From positions 1-10,755 of the forward strand of contig JABDJQ010000648.1 in assembly GCA_013002425.1 (NCBI GenBank): a stretch of DNA of 10,755 nucleotides, given 5' to 3'. Positions 1 to 7,011 of the stretch are shown in pieces; position 1 is the stretch's first letter; every line of letters starts with the position of its first letter. A program made the translations under genes and the position numbers. The notes under the pieces were generated by a model. The model had not been told where the DNA came from and did not search any database. It worked only from the letters and a program-made list of their open reading frames with translations. Source of the DNA: Gemmatimonadota bacterium. Its GTDB lineage: Bacteria; Orphanbacterota; Orphanbacteria; Orphanbacterales; Orphanbacteraceae.

Positions 1-1438
1 GCCAGTACGGTCGTCCGTTCGCTGTCTCATCGTCTTCGCTTGCCGCATACACCTTGAGATCGGGGCGGTTTTCGAACGGTATGTTTTCGAAATGCTCCTT
101 CAGTTCCTTCGCATGAAGTTCCGCGTAGCACGTTTCCAGAATCACGCGCACGCGCGTTGCCACGGTGTTGTGCAGAGAGAAGAACCACATGTCTCTCGCG
201 GCGTCGCGGTCGTCCGCGAGATCGACCAGCAGGTTTCCGGTCGGCGCGCCGTCGACGAACCCCGAGTGCCCCGAAACGTAGAACACGAGAGTCGGATCGC
301 CGCCTTCGTCGATTCGCTCCTGCATCGCTTCGTTCAACCCGCTGATGACACCGGTAACCGCCGGCCGAAGCTCGTTCGGCGAGAGGTCGGGCGTGTAGAG
401 ATCGAAGCGGTTGAGCGAGGGCACGCCCTGCTGTTCGAACGCGTTCTCCATGCGGTTGCCGTTTATGACGATCGAGGTTTCCGAACTGAGCGTCAGATTG
501 AACGTGAAGACATCCTCCGGGTCCCCCGCCTCCTTCGCCCGCGGCGCAAACGAGAACGGGCCGCTCTTTCCCTGCGTCTCCGGCGGAAGCCGGACGACTT
601 CCGCGCTCGCGGTCGCCGACTCGCCCGGGGACTGCTCCGCGACGCCCACGGTATTCCAGTCGACATTCTTATACGCGAAATACCGCCGATCGCTCCCCCA
701 GAGCAGGCGGCCGTTCACATGGGGCCTGGTATCGGCAGCCTGCGTCACGACGGCCCCCGTCGCCGCGTCTACATACACGAAGTCCGCGCGATGATCGAAC
801 GCGGCGCTCGGGTCGAGATCGACAAGGAAGAACCACTCGTCCGCAGTCAACGTGCGAAGTGTTTCGACGACGTCGGAGTCGCGAAGCGCTTCGACAACCG
901 TTCCCGCCGGCAACGGCTGCAGCGTTCCGAGGACGAGCGCGTCTTCGGAGACACCGGCGATCGCAGCCCCGATCGCCGCGGCGCGGTCGATTTCATATGT
1001 GCGCCCCGCAAGGATTTCGACGCCCGCCACTCCCGTGATCGCGAACGCCGTGTCCGCGGAGGCGCTTCCGGGTATCGTCACTTCCACGCGCGCGTAACCC
1101 GGCGGAAGGTTTTCGAACCAGAACTCGCCGTCGGTCGTCGTCGTCTCCTGTCCGATCCTAAGGCCGTCGATGTCGTACGCGCTCACATCCGCGCCCGAAA
1201 CCGGCGACGAACCTTCCGGCGCGCGTACCGGATCGTCGACGACGTGCACCGGATTCGTTCTGTATACGTAGCCGCGAAGCGACGCGTTCGAAGATGTGGA
1301 ACCGCCGTCACCGTTGCCATTGCCCGGATCGGCGGGATTGTCGCTCCCTCCCCCGCAGGCCGGTAACATGAGAAGAAGAGAAGAAAGGAACAGCGATACG
1401 ATGGGACCGGGGCGCGCCGGGAACGAGCGGGGAGACAT
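1..1438 (-). CDS. Lipoprotein with carboxypeptidase-regulatory-like domain and caspase/legumain-like (clan CD) domain, C-terminus cut off by window edge
   Basis: The reading frame is open from the ATG at 1438 to the window edge (479 codons, no stop). GGAGG lies 5 nt before the start. Residues 1-28 form a lipoprotein signal: basic start, hydrophobic stretch, then lipobox L25-P-A-C28. A Gly/Asn/Asp-rich tether follows (29-51). Residues 52-150 look like a beta-sandwich of the carboxypeptidase-regulatory type, with the TDGEFWFENLPPG motif. The C-terminal part has caspase-fold signatures: a hydrophobic strand ending in FYVSGHSG with H391, then VRVILETCYAE with C437 after a second strand, then VYAASEDDETA, which resembles the strand following the cysteine in legumain and caspase families. 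His and Cys are 46 residues apart, as expected for a clan CD dyad. Inferred: a protease or pseudo-protease anchored to the outer or inner membrane. The motif is GHSG rather than the usual GHG, so activity is uncertain. It is divergent from the TPR gene. Confidence 0.82.
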   Translation of the reverse strand, partial: MSPRSFPARPGPIVSLFLSSLLLMLPACGGGSDNPADPGNGNGDGGSTSSNASLRGYVYRTNPVHVVDDPVRAPEGSSPVSGADVSAYDIDGLRIGQETTTTDGEFWFENLPPGYARVEVTIPGSASADTAFAITGVAGVEILAGRTYEIDRAAAIGAAIAGVSEDALVLGTLQPLPAGTVVEALRDSDVVETLRTLTADEWFFLVDLDPSAAFDHRADFVYVDAATGAVVTQAADTRPHVNGRLLWGSDRRYFAYKNVDWNTVGVAEQSPGESATASAEVVRLPPETQGKSGPFSFAPRAKEAGDPEDVFTFNLTLSSETSIVINGNRMENAFEQQGVPSLNRFDLYTPDLSPNELRPAVTGVISGLNEAMQERIDEGGDPTLVFYVSGHSGFVDGAPTGNLLVDLADDRDAARDMWFFSLHNTVATRVRVILETCYAELHAKELKEHFENIPFENRPDLKVYAASEDDETANGRPYW

Positions 1439-1443
1439 GGTGA

Positions 1444-1448
1444 CCTCC
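1444..1448 (-). promoter_or_regulatory. Ribosome binding site of the caspase-like lipoprotein gene
   Basis: On the minus strand GGAGG sits 5 nt upstream of the ATG at 1438. It supports this start, which also gives a complete lipoprotein signal peptide. Confidence 0.8.
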
Positions 1449-1590
1449 AGACGGGATGGAAGAATATAGCGAGCAGGAAGACCCCTCGAGGACAGAGGGC
1501 TCTTCTATACAATATAGCAGAACATTTGAAGTCTGGATAAAAGTATGATGACCCGGCTTCTTCGAGGCCTCCGCGCAGGTGACAGACCGC

Positions 1591-1620
1591 TTATTCTGCT
1601 ACTTCTATATGTGCTAATCT
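1591..1620 (+). promoter_or_regulatory. Candidate promoter of the TPR gene
   Basis: TTATTC (1591-1596) and TAATCT (1615-1620) are separated by 18 bp. A TG dinucleotide at 1612-1613 makes the -10 an extended type. Transcription would start near 1627, leaving a leader of about 35 nt before the ATG at 1661. The -35 is a weak match, so this is a suggestion only. Confidence 0.35.
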
Positions 1621-1648
1621 TTCTGACACTATCGGCTCACGTCTCGTC

Positions 1649-1656
1649 AAGGAGGT
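1649..1656 (+). promoter_or_regulatory. Strong ribosome binding site of the TPR gene
   Basis: AAGGAGGT is a full match to the anti-Shine-Dalgarno sequence and ends 4 nt before the ATG at 1661. It fixes the start and predicts efficient translation. Confidence 0.85.
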
Positions 1657-1660
1657 TCCC

Positions 1661-3328
1661 ATGGCTCCCCCACGTAATCTGATTTCGACCTGTGCGCTGA
1701 CTATTGCGTTCGCAGCTCTCGTCGCATTCACGGTTACCGATATCGCTGCTTCTGACTACTTCGATCTCGGTGACTTCCACCGGCCGGTGACGGCGGCTTC
1801 CCCGGAGGCGGAAGAATGGTTCGTGCGCGGGTTGGTCCAGTGCTACGGATTCAATCATGAAGAGGCCGTGCGCTGTTTCGAACGCGCGCTTGCGATCGAT
1901 CCCGATATGGCGATGGCGCACTGGGGAATTGCTTACGCGCTCGGGCCGAACTACAACAACCCGATGATGGAAGAAGAAGCGTCCAGGGGCGCGCACGAGG
2001 CAATCTCGAAAGCGAAGTCGGGGATCGAGAGCGCATCCGCCGTGGAGCGGGCGCTCATTACGGCACTCGACACGCGGTACGCATGGCCCGTGCCCGAAGA
2101 TCGCGGTCCGCTCGAGATCGCGTACGCGGCCGCCATGCGCAAGGTTTACGAAGCGTTCCCCGACGATCCCGATGTCGCCGCACTGTTCGCCGAATCGCTG
2201 ATGATGCTGCGACCGTGGATGCTCTGGTCGCCGGACGGCAAGCCCGCTCCGGAAACGCCCGAGATCCGCTCCGTGCTCGAACCCGCGCTCGAGCGCTGGC
2301 CTGCCCACGTAGCGCTCTGCCATTTATACATTCACACGATGGAGCCATCGCCCGATCCGTCGCTTGCGCGAGCAGCTGCAGACAGCCTCCGCACTCGCGT
2401 CCCCGATGCGGGGCATCTCGTTCACATGCCTTCGCACATCGATGTACTTCTCGGCGACTACGACAAGGTGATCGAGGCGAACCGGAAAGCCATCGTGGCC
2501 GACTACAAATTCGTAGAGCGCGAAGGGCGCCTGAACTTCTTCACGCTCTACCGCCTGCACAACCTTCACTTTCTCGTCTACGGGGCCATGTTCGACGGGC
2601 AGCGCGCTCTCGCCATGAAGGCGGCGAACGAACTGGCGGCGGAAGTTCCCGCCGAGCTTCTGGCAGACATCCCCGACTTTGTGGAAGCGTTTATTCCGAC
2701 CCGCTATCACGTGCTTGTTCGTTATGGCGACTGGAAACAGATTCTGGCTGAGCCCGAACCGCCCGCGGAGCAGCCGTACTCGCGTGCGATACATCATTAC
2801 GCCCGCACTCTTGCGCTCGCCTCTCTGAACCGCGTGTCCGAAGCCGAAGCCGAACTCGCGACGCTGATCGAGGCGAAGGCCCTGGTCCCCGAGTCACGCA
2901 TCCTCTTCAACAATACGTGCGCGGACATTCTCCAGATCGCGGTGGCGATGGCGACGGGTGAAGTGGAATATCGCAAGGGGAATTACGAGGCCGCATGGGA
3001 GAATCTGCGGGATGCCGTGCTGCTTGATGACGCACTGAACTACGACGAACCGTGGGGATGGATGCAACCGGCGCGTCATGCGCTCGGCGCGCTGCTGCTC
3101 GAGCAGGGACACGTGCGGGAAGCGGAGACGGTCTATCGCGAAGATCTGAAGCGGCATCCGCGAAACGGCTGGTCGCTCGCCGGGCTTGCGGAGTCGCTCG
3201 AGCGTCAGGAACAGACAGAGCAGGCGGCCTCCTGTAAAGCGCAGCTTGCCGCAGCGTGGACACGCGCCGATGTTCCGGCGAACGTATCCTGCTACTGCCG
3301 GACCGGTGAAGTGGCTGCCACGAAGTAG
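1661..3328 (+). CDS. Exported tetratricopeptide-repeat protein with His-rich motifs and C-terminal CxC
   Basis: 555 residues. The first 30 residues are a Sec-type signal peptide (a hydrophobic run ending in DIAAS), so the protein is probably periplasmic. The first clear TPR is at about 50-95 (FVRGLVQCYGFNHEEAV, then CFERALAIDPDMAMAHWGIA). Further helical repeats continue, and the last TPR-like pair is at about 470-530. The middle carries unusual conserved-looking motifs: HLYIH (H221, H225), GHLVHMPSHID (H252, H255, H259) and HNLHFL (H300, H303). The tail has C544-Y-C546-R. I recall the HMPSHI motif from a family of uncharacterised bacterial TPR proteins of similar length, but no function is known to me. 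The clustered His and Cys could bind a metal (inference). The gene is divergent from the lipoprotein gene and convergent with the propeller gene 38 bp downstream; no hairpin terminator was seen in that gap. Confidence 0.9.
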   Translation: MAPPRNLISTCALTIAFAALVAFTVTDIAASDYFDLGDFHRPVTAASPEAEEWFVRGLVQCYGFNHEEAVRCFERALAIDPDMAMAHWGIAYALGPNYNNPMMEEEASRGAHEAISKAKSGIESASAVERALITALDTRYAWPVPEDRGPLEIAYAAAMRKVYEAFPDDPDVAALFAESLMMLRPWMLWSPDGKPAPETPEIRSVLEPALERWPAHVALCHLYIHTMEPSPDPSLARAAADSLRTRVPDAGHLVHMPSHIDVLLGDYDKVIEANRKAIVADYKFVEREGRLNFFTLYRLHNLHFLVYGAMFDGQRALAMKAANELAAEVPAELLADIPDFVEAFIPTRYHVLVRYGDWKQILAEPEPPAEQPYSRAIHHYARTLALASLNRVSEAEAELATLIEAKALVPESRILFNNTCADILQIAVAMATGEVEYRKGNYEAAWENLRDAVLLDDALNYDEPWGWMQPARHALGALLLEQGHVREAETVYREDLKRHPRNGWSLAGLAESLERQEQTEQAASCKAQLAAAWTRADVPANVSCYCRTGEVAATK

Positions 3329-3366
3329 AGCGATTCTGGGGCGCGGCGGGGAGGGCAGCCGTGCTC

Positions 3367-5103
3367 TTAGCGTATGAGGGTCATCTTCTGCACGGCGGTG
3401 AGGCCGCCCGCCTGCATGCGGTAGAAATACGTGCCGCTCGCGAGGTCCCCCGCGTCGAACGGAAGAGCGTGTGCGCCGGGGTCCCGCACTTCGTTCAGCA
3501 CGGTGCCGACATGGCGACCCTGCGGATTGAACAGATCGATCCGCACCTGGCCCGCTTCTTTCATCACGAATCGGATCTGCGTGGTCGGGTTGAACGGGTT
3601 CGGCGCATTCGAGAGCAGCGCGTTCGCAGCGGGCGCCGGAGCGTTGCCGGGCGTACCGGTCGGCGTTGCCGAAAGCATGTGCGTAAGGCCGGAAACGGCG
3701 ATGAAGCCCGTAGGCCCGATCACGGTTCCCGCGCCGGTCGTACGATCGATCGAAAGCAGCTCGTTCACCGACTGGCCGCCGCCGTTCGTAGCGAACAGAT
3801 CGCCGGCGCTGTCGAAGAAGAGGTCCGTCATGCGAATGTGGCCGATGGGCCCGATCTGGTCGGTGTCCGCATCCGTCGTATCGATCGTATAGAGGATTCC
3901 GGGATTGATGCTGCAGGCGAAGAGAGCGCCGGTGATGGGGTCGAACGCCAGTCCCGAAAGGCCGAGCACCGAGACGGTATCGATCAACTGGCCGGACCCG
4001 TTCGAAACATCGACGCGAAACAGGTGGTTCAGAACATCCACGCCGAACAGGTTGTCGTTCTCGTCGAATGCGAGGCCCCTGTATTCGATGCCGGGCGTTC
4101 CGATGTGTTCGGCGCCGCCTCCGTCGCTGCTCACATGATAGAAGTTGCCGGAAAAGCCCTCGCTGCCGAACATGGAACCGTCGGATCTTATGGCCACGGC
4201 CGACATGAGATCGACGCCGGGCAGCATCCCGATCAGGGTCGCGCTGCCGTTCTGCGTGTTGATGCGCAGCAGGCGGCCCCCGTCGTTTACGCCGGTCGTC
4301 GCGTAAGCGATGCCGTCCACGCCGGGCGCGATTTCCGGAAAGTACGAGAGACCGGTCAACGCGCTCGATCCCGTGGCGCCGATTACGGTGGCCGCGCCCG
4401 TGGTCTTGTTCACGCTGACGAAATCGTTCGCCGCTCCCCCGCCGACCGTCCCGAACAGATTGCCCGCGCCGTCGAAGTAAATGTCGCCGACTTCCGCGCC
4501 GAGCCCGAACGAACCCACCGCGCTCGCAACTCCGCTTCCGAAGCTGATCTGATAGAGGGTGTCGTCGAGGTTGCTCCACGATCCGACACCGTAGAGAGTT
4601 CCGTCACTCGGATCGAACGCCATGCCGTCCAGCTCCGCTCCGGTTACGGGAATGATCGGCGTTGCAACCGCGGTCGCCGTGTCGACGAAGAAGAGCGTGT
4701 CGGCGCCGAGGCCCCCGATCGCGTAAAGCGCGTCCAGATCATTGAACGCCAGAGCGCGCAGATAATGAAAGCCCATGTCGCCGATCGGCGTGGCAAGTCC
4801 CGTCGAACGGTCGATGCTGTAGAGACTGTCGCCGCCCTGTGTTGCGCCGCCCCCTCCGTATATGCTGCCCGTCGCATTGATCGCGAGTCCGGGCACGTCA
4901 TTCACGAAGTGGCTGCCGATCACGGTTGCGACCCCTGTTGCCGGGTTGACGGACACGAGCTCCCGGCCCGCCGGTCCCGCGGCGATACCGCGTGTGGCAA
5001 GACATTCGCCGCGGATGGCGGTCGATGCCGCGGCATCGACCGTGAACAGGCAAAGCGCGAGAAACGCCGGAATCAGAGTGCGCAGAGCGTGGGAACGAGA
5101 CAT
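3367..5103 (-). CDS. Secreted ten-repeat beta-propeller-like protein with FlgD-like / type A C-terminal sorting domain
   Basis: 578 residues. The signal peptide covers about residues 1-27 (hydrophobic core IPAFLALCLF, then DAAAS). From about 48 to 476 there are ten tandem units of about 40-45 residues. Each begins with a strand such as LYSID or LFRVD, followed by TG.AT.IG and a GLAFD..G.LYG strand. This is the pattern of propellers in the DUF4394 / WD40-like group. A Pro/Ala-rich linker (479-497) leads to residues 498-578: NAPNPFNPTTQIRF, then VRIDLFNPQGR, SGTYFYRM and a final KMTLIR. That is a FlgD-like Ig fold of the type A (TIGR04183-like) sorting family, used by type IX secretion or as a surface tag in FCB-group bacteria. 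GAAGGA lies 6 nt before the start. Inferred: a surface or released protein of unknown ligand. Confidence 0.9.
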   Translation of the reverse strand: MSRSHALRTLIPAFLALCLFTVDAAASTAIRGECLATRGIAAGPAGRELVSVNPATGVATVIGSHFVNDVPGLAINATGSIYGGGGATQGGDSLYSIDRSTGLATPIGDMGFHYLRALAFNDLDALYAIGGLGADTLFFVDTATAVATPIIPVTGAELDGMAFDPSDGTLYGVGSWSNLDDTLYQISFGSGVASAVGSFGLGAEVGDIYFDGAGNLFGTVGGGAANDFVSVNKTTGAATVIGATGSSALTGLSYFPEIAPGVDGIAYATTGVNDGGRLLRINTQNGSATLIGMLPGVDLMSAVAIRSDGSMFGSEGFSGNFYHVSSDGGGAEHIGTPGIEYRGLAFDENDNLFGVDVLNHLFRVDVSNGSGQLIDTVSVLGLSGLAFDPITGALFACSINPGILYTIDTTDADTDQIGPIGHIRMTDLFFDSAGDLFATNGGGQSVNELLSIDRTTGAGTVIGPTGFIAVSGLTHMLSATPTGTPGNAPAPAANALLSNAPNPFNPTTQIRFVMKEAGQVRIDLFNPQGRHVGTVLNEVRDPGAHALPFDAGDLASGTYFYRMQAGGLTAVQKMTLIR

Positions 5104-5184
5104 GAGCTTTCCTTCGCCAGTGGCGGATCTTGTTGCGATTTGCCGGCTGTACGGCTCGAGAGGGAGCTCTCACTCAGGACCCTC

Positions 5185-5193
5185 ATTATAACA
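5185..5193 (-). promoter_or_regulatory. Extended -10 promoter of the propeller gene
   Basis: Read on the minus strand, TGTTATAAT is a perfect extended -10 (TGn then TATAAT). Its expected start point is near 5178, about 75 nt upstream of the ATG at 5103. No good -35 lies 16-18 bp further up, which is acceptable for extended -10 promoters. The same AT-rich patch may also contribute to maeA transcription on the plus strand, but no convincing element was found for it. Confidence 0.5.
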
Positions 5194-5300
5194 TATCTTG
5201 TGCGACAAAACGGACGGCCTCCTCCGCCCGCTTTTTCGACGCTCGAGACTGCTGACGAACGCCCCGGCGCGGGTGTATCGTCAAGTCCCACTTTCCAGAC

Positions 5301-5305
5301 AGGGG
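5301..5305 (+). promoter_or_regulatory. Ribosome binding site of maeA
   Basis: AGGGG lies 7 nt before the ATG at 5313. It supports this start, which gives a protein of near-normal length for the family. Confidence 0.65.
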
Positions 5306-5312
5306 CAACGAA

Positions 5313-6968
5313 ATGACCGGAAAAACCGAACAGGCACCGACACGACAAAAACACGGCCTCGAACTGCTGCACGACCCGCGCCTCAACAAGGGGACCGCAT
5401 TCACCGAACGCGAGCGCGACATTCTGGGGCTCCACGGGCTGCTGCCGGGGGCGTACGAAACGATGGAGCAGCAACTCGCGCGCGCGCTCGAACACTTCGA
5501 GGCGAAACAGGAAGATCTCGAACGCTACATCTATATGACCGCGCTTTCGGGAACGAACGAAACGCTGTTCTTCCGGCTTCTGCGTGAACACATCGAGCGG
5601 CTCATGCCGATCGTCTATACCCCCACCGTCGGCCAGGCCTGCCAGCAGTACGGACACATATTCCGCAGGACGCGGGGTATGTACGTTTCGATCCGCCACA
5701 AGGGGCGCGTGCGGGAAATTCTCGACAACTGGCCCGAGAGCGACGTGCGTGTTGCGGTCGTAACGGACGGCGAACGCATACTCGGCCTCGGCGATCTCGG
5801 AACGAACGGCATGGGAATTCCGATCGGCAAGCTCTGTCTCTACACGGCGTGCGCCGGCATCGCTCCCTCGAAGACACTGCCCGTGACCTTCGACACGGGA
5901 ACCGGCAACGACGAACTGATGCACGACACGCTGTATCTCGGCATTCGCGAGCCGCGGATTCGCGGCGCGGCGTACGACGAACTCATCGAGGAATTCGTTG
6001 CCGCCGCCAACGACAAATGGCCCGGGATCCTGATCCAGTTCGAGGACTTCGCGAAACAGAATTCGTTTCGACTTCTCAACCACTTTCGCGACCGCATCTG
6101 TACCTTCAACGACGACATTCAGGGCACCGCCTCCGTGACTCTTGCCGGCATCTTCTCCGCCCTGCGGATCACCGGCGGCCGAATCGAAGATCAGCGCATT
6201 CTGTTTCTCGGAGCCGGCGGCGCCGCGATCGGAATCGGGGATCTCGTCGTTTCGGATGTCATGAAGACGGGAGTCGCGCAGGAAGCCGCGCGCCGGAACT
6301 GCTGGTTCGTCGACTCGCACGGCCTCGTCGAGAAGAGCCGCGAGGGACTCGACGGGCACAAACTGCGATTTGCGCACGACATGCCGCCCCTTCCCGATCT
6401 CATGTCGGCGATAAGGGCCATGAAACCGACGATTCTGATCGGCGTCTCGGGCCAGGGCGGCGCTTTCACACAGGAGATGATTGCGGAGATGGCCGCAATC
6501 AACGAACGTCCGATCGTCCTCGCGCTCTCGAACCCCACGTCAGCAGCGGAATGCACCGCGGAGCAGGCATACCGCTGGTCGGACGGCCGCGCCGTTTACG
6601 CGAGCGGCAGCCCGTTCGATCCGGTCGAAGTAAACGGCACGACTCTCGTACCGGGCCAGGGAAACAACGTATATATATTTCCCGGGCTCGGTCTCGGCGT
6701 GATCTCGATACGCGCCCGGCACGTGACCGACGCGATGTTCGCGGCCGCGGCACGCACGCTGGCCGACATCGTCTCGGAAGAGGACCTGGCCAAGGGGCGC
6801 ATTTTTCCCCCGCTGACGGATATCAACGAGATTTCGCTCGCCATCGCGGTGGCGGTGGCCGAGGTGGCGTTCGAAAGCGGGCTCGCGACGGTGCCGAGAC
6901 CGGCCGATCTGAAGGCGTTCATCGAAGCAGAGATGTACGTGCCGGAGTATCGAATCCAGGTTGATTGA
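5313..6968 (+). CDS. maeA: NAD-dependent malic enzyme (oxaloacetate-decarboxylating)
   Basis: 551 residues, close to the roughly 560-residue large malic enzymes (E. coli MaeA/SfcA, animal and plant ME). The enzyme converts malate and NAD+ to pyruvate, CO2 and NADH in the cytoplasm. Family residues are in place: catalytic Tyr102 in VYTPTVGQACQQYG, Arg155 in GERILGLGDLG, Lys173 in GIPIGKLCLYTACAG, metal ligands Glu244-Asp245 (FEDF) and Asp268 (FNDDIQGTA), the Rossmann glycines FLGAGGAAIGIG (298-309), and the ALSNPTS and NNVYIFPGLGLG motifs of the C-terminal half. The cofactor preference (NAD rather than NADP) is inferred from resemblance to MaeA and not proven from the residues. The gene stands alone: divergent from the propeller gene and convergent with the HD-GYP gene 43 bp away, so there is no operon partner. 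Confidence 0.96.
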   Translation: MTGKTEQAPTRQKHGLELLHDPRLNKGTAFTERERDILGLHGLLPGAYETMEQQLARALEHFEAKQEDLERYIYMTALSGTNETLFFRLLREHIERLMPIVYTPTVGQACQQYGHIFRRTRGMYVSIRHKGRVREILDNWPESDVRVAVVTDGERILGLGDLGTNGMGIPIGKLCLYTACAGIAPSKTLPVTFDTGTGNDELMHDTLYLGIREPRIRGAAYDELIEEFVAAANDKWPGILIQFEDFAKQNSFRLLNHFRDRICTFNDDIQGTASVTLAGIFSALRITGGRIEDQRILFLGAGGAAIGIGDLVVSDVMKTGVAQEAARRNCWFVDSHGLVEKSREGLDGHKLRFAHDMPPLPDLMSAIRAMKPTILIGVSGQGGAFTQEMIAEMAAINERPIVLALSNPTSAAECTAEQAYRWSDGRAVYASGSPFDPVEVNGTTLVPGQGNNVYIFPGLGLGVISIRARHVTDAMFAAAARTLADIVSEEDLAKGRIFPPLTDINEISLAIAVAVAEVAFESGLATVPRPADLKAFIEAEMYVPEYRIQVD

Positions 6969-7011
6969 TCGGGGACGCAGGGGCGCGGCGCCACGGACGG
7001 AACGGAATTCG

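Larger units (their letters stand above)
1439..1660. other. Divergent intergenic region between lipoprotein and TPR genes
   Basis: This 222-bp stretch is clearly more AT-rich than its surroundings, especially 1500-1550 and 1590-1630. It must carry promoters for both divergent genes. On the minus strand there are TATATT (1516-1511) and TATAGA (1509-1504) elements, but no convincing -35 partner. No coding potential or RNA gene was seen. Confidence 0.6.

Noticed and set aside
92..1366. Plus-strand ORF of 424 residues
   Set aside because: It is antisense to the lipoprotein gene. Its translation is Arg/Val-rich with no domain, while the minus frame gives a lipobox, a clean RBS and caspase-like motifs.
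2894..4579. Minus-strand ORF of 561 residues
   Set aside because: Arg/His-rich, low-complexity translation. It is out of frame with the propeller gene and antisense to the end of the TPR gene, a typical GC-driven shadow.
3361..5316. Plus-strand ORF of 651 residues
   Set aside because: Antisense to the propeller gene, which has a signal peptide, repeats and a sorting domain. The plus-strand product has no recognisable feature.
5073..6377. Minus-strand ORF of 434 residues
   Set aside because: Antisense to maeA, whose catalytic residues are all present.
5849..6964. Plus-strand ORF of 371 residues
   Set aside because: Shifted frame inside maeA; the translation is Arg-rich and featureless.
6969..7011. 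Possible bidirectional terminator between maeA and the HD-GYP gene
   Set aside because: The GGCGC-G-GCGCC palindrome has too small a loop and there is no T tract on either side.
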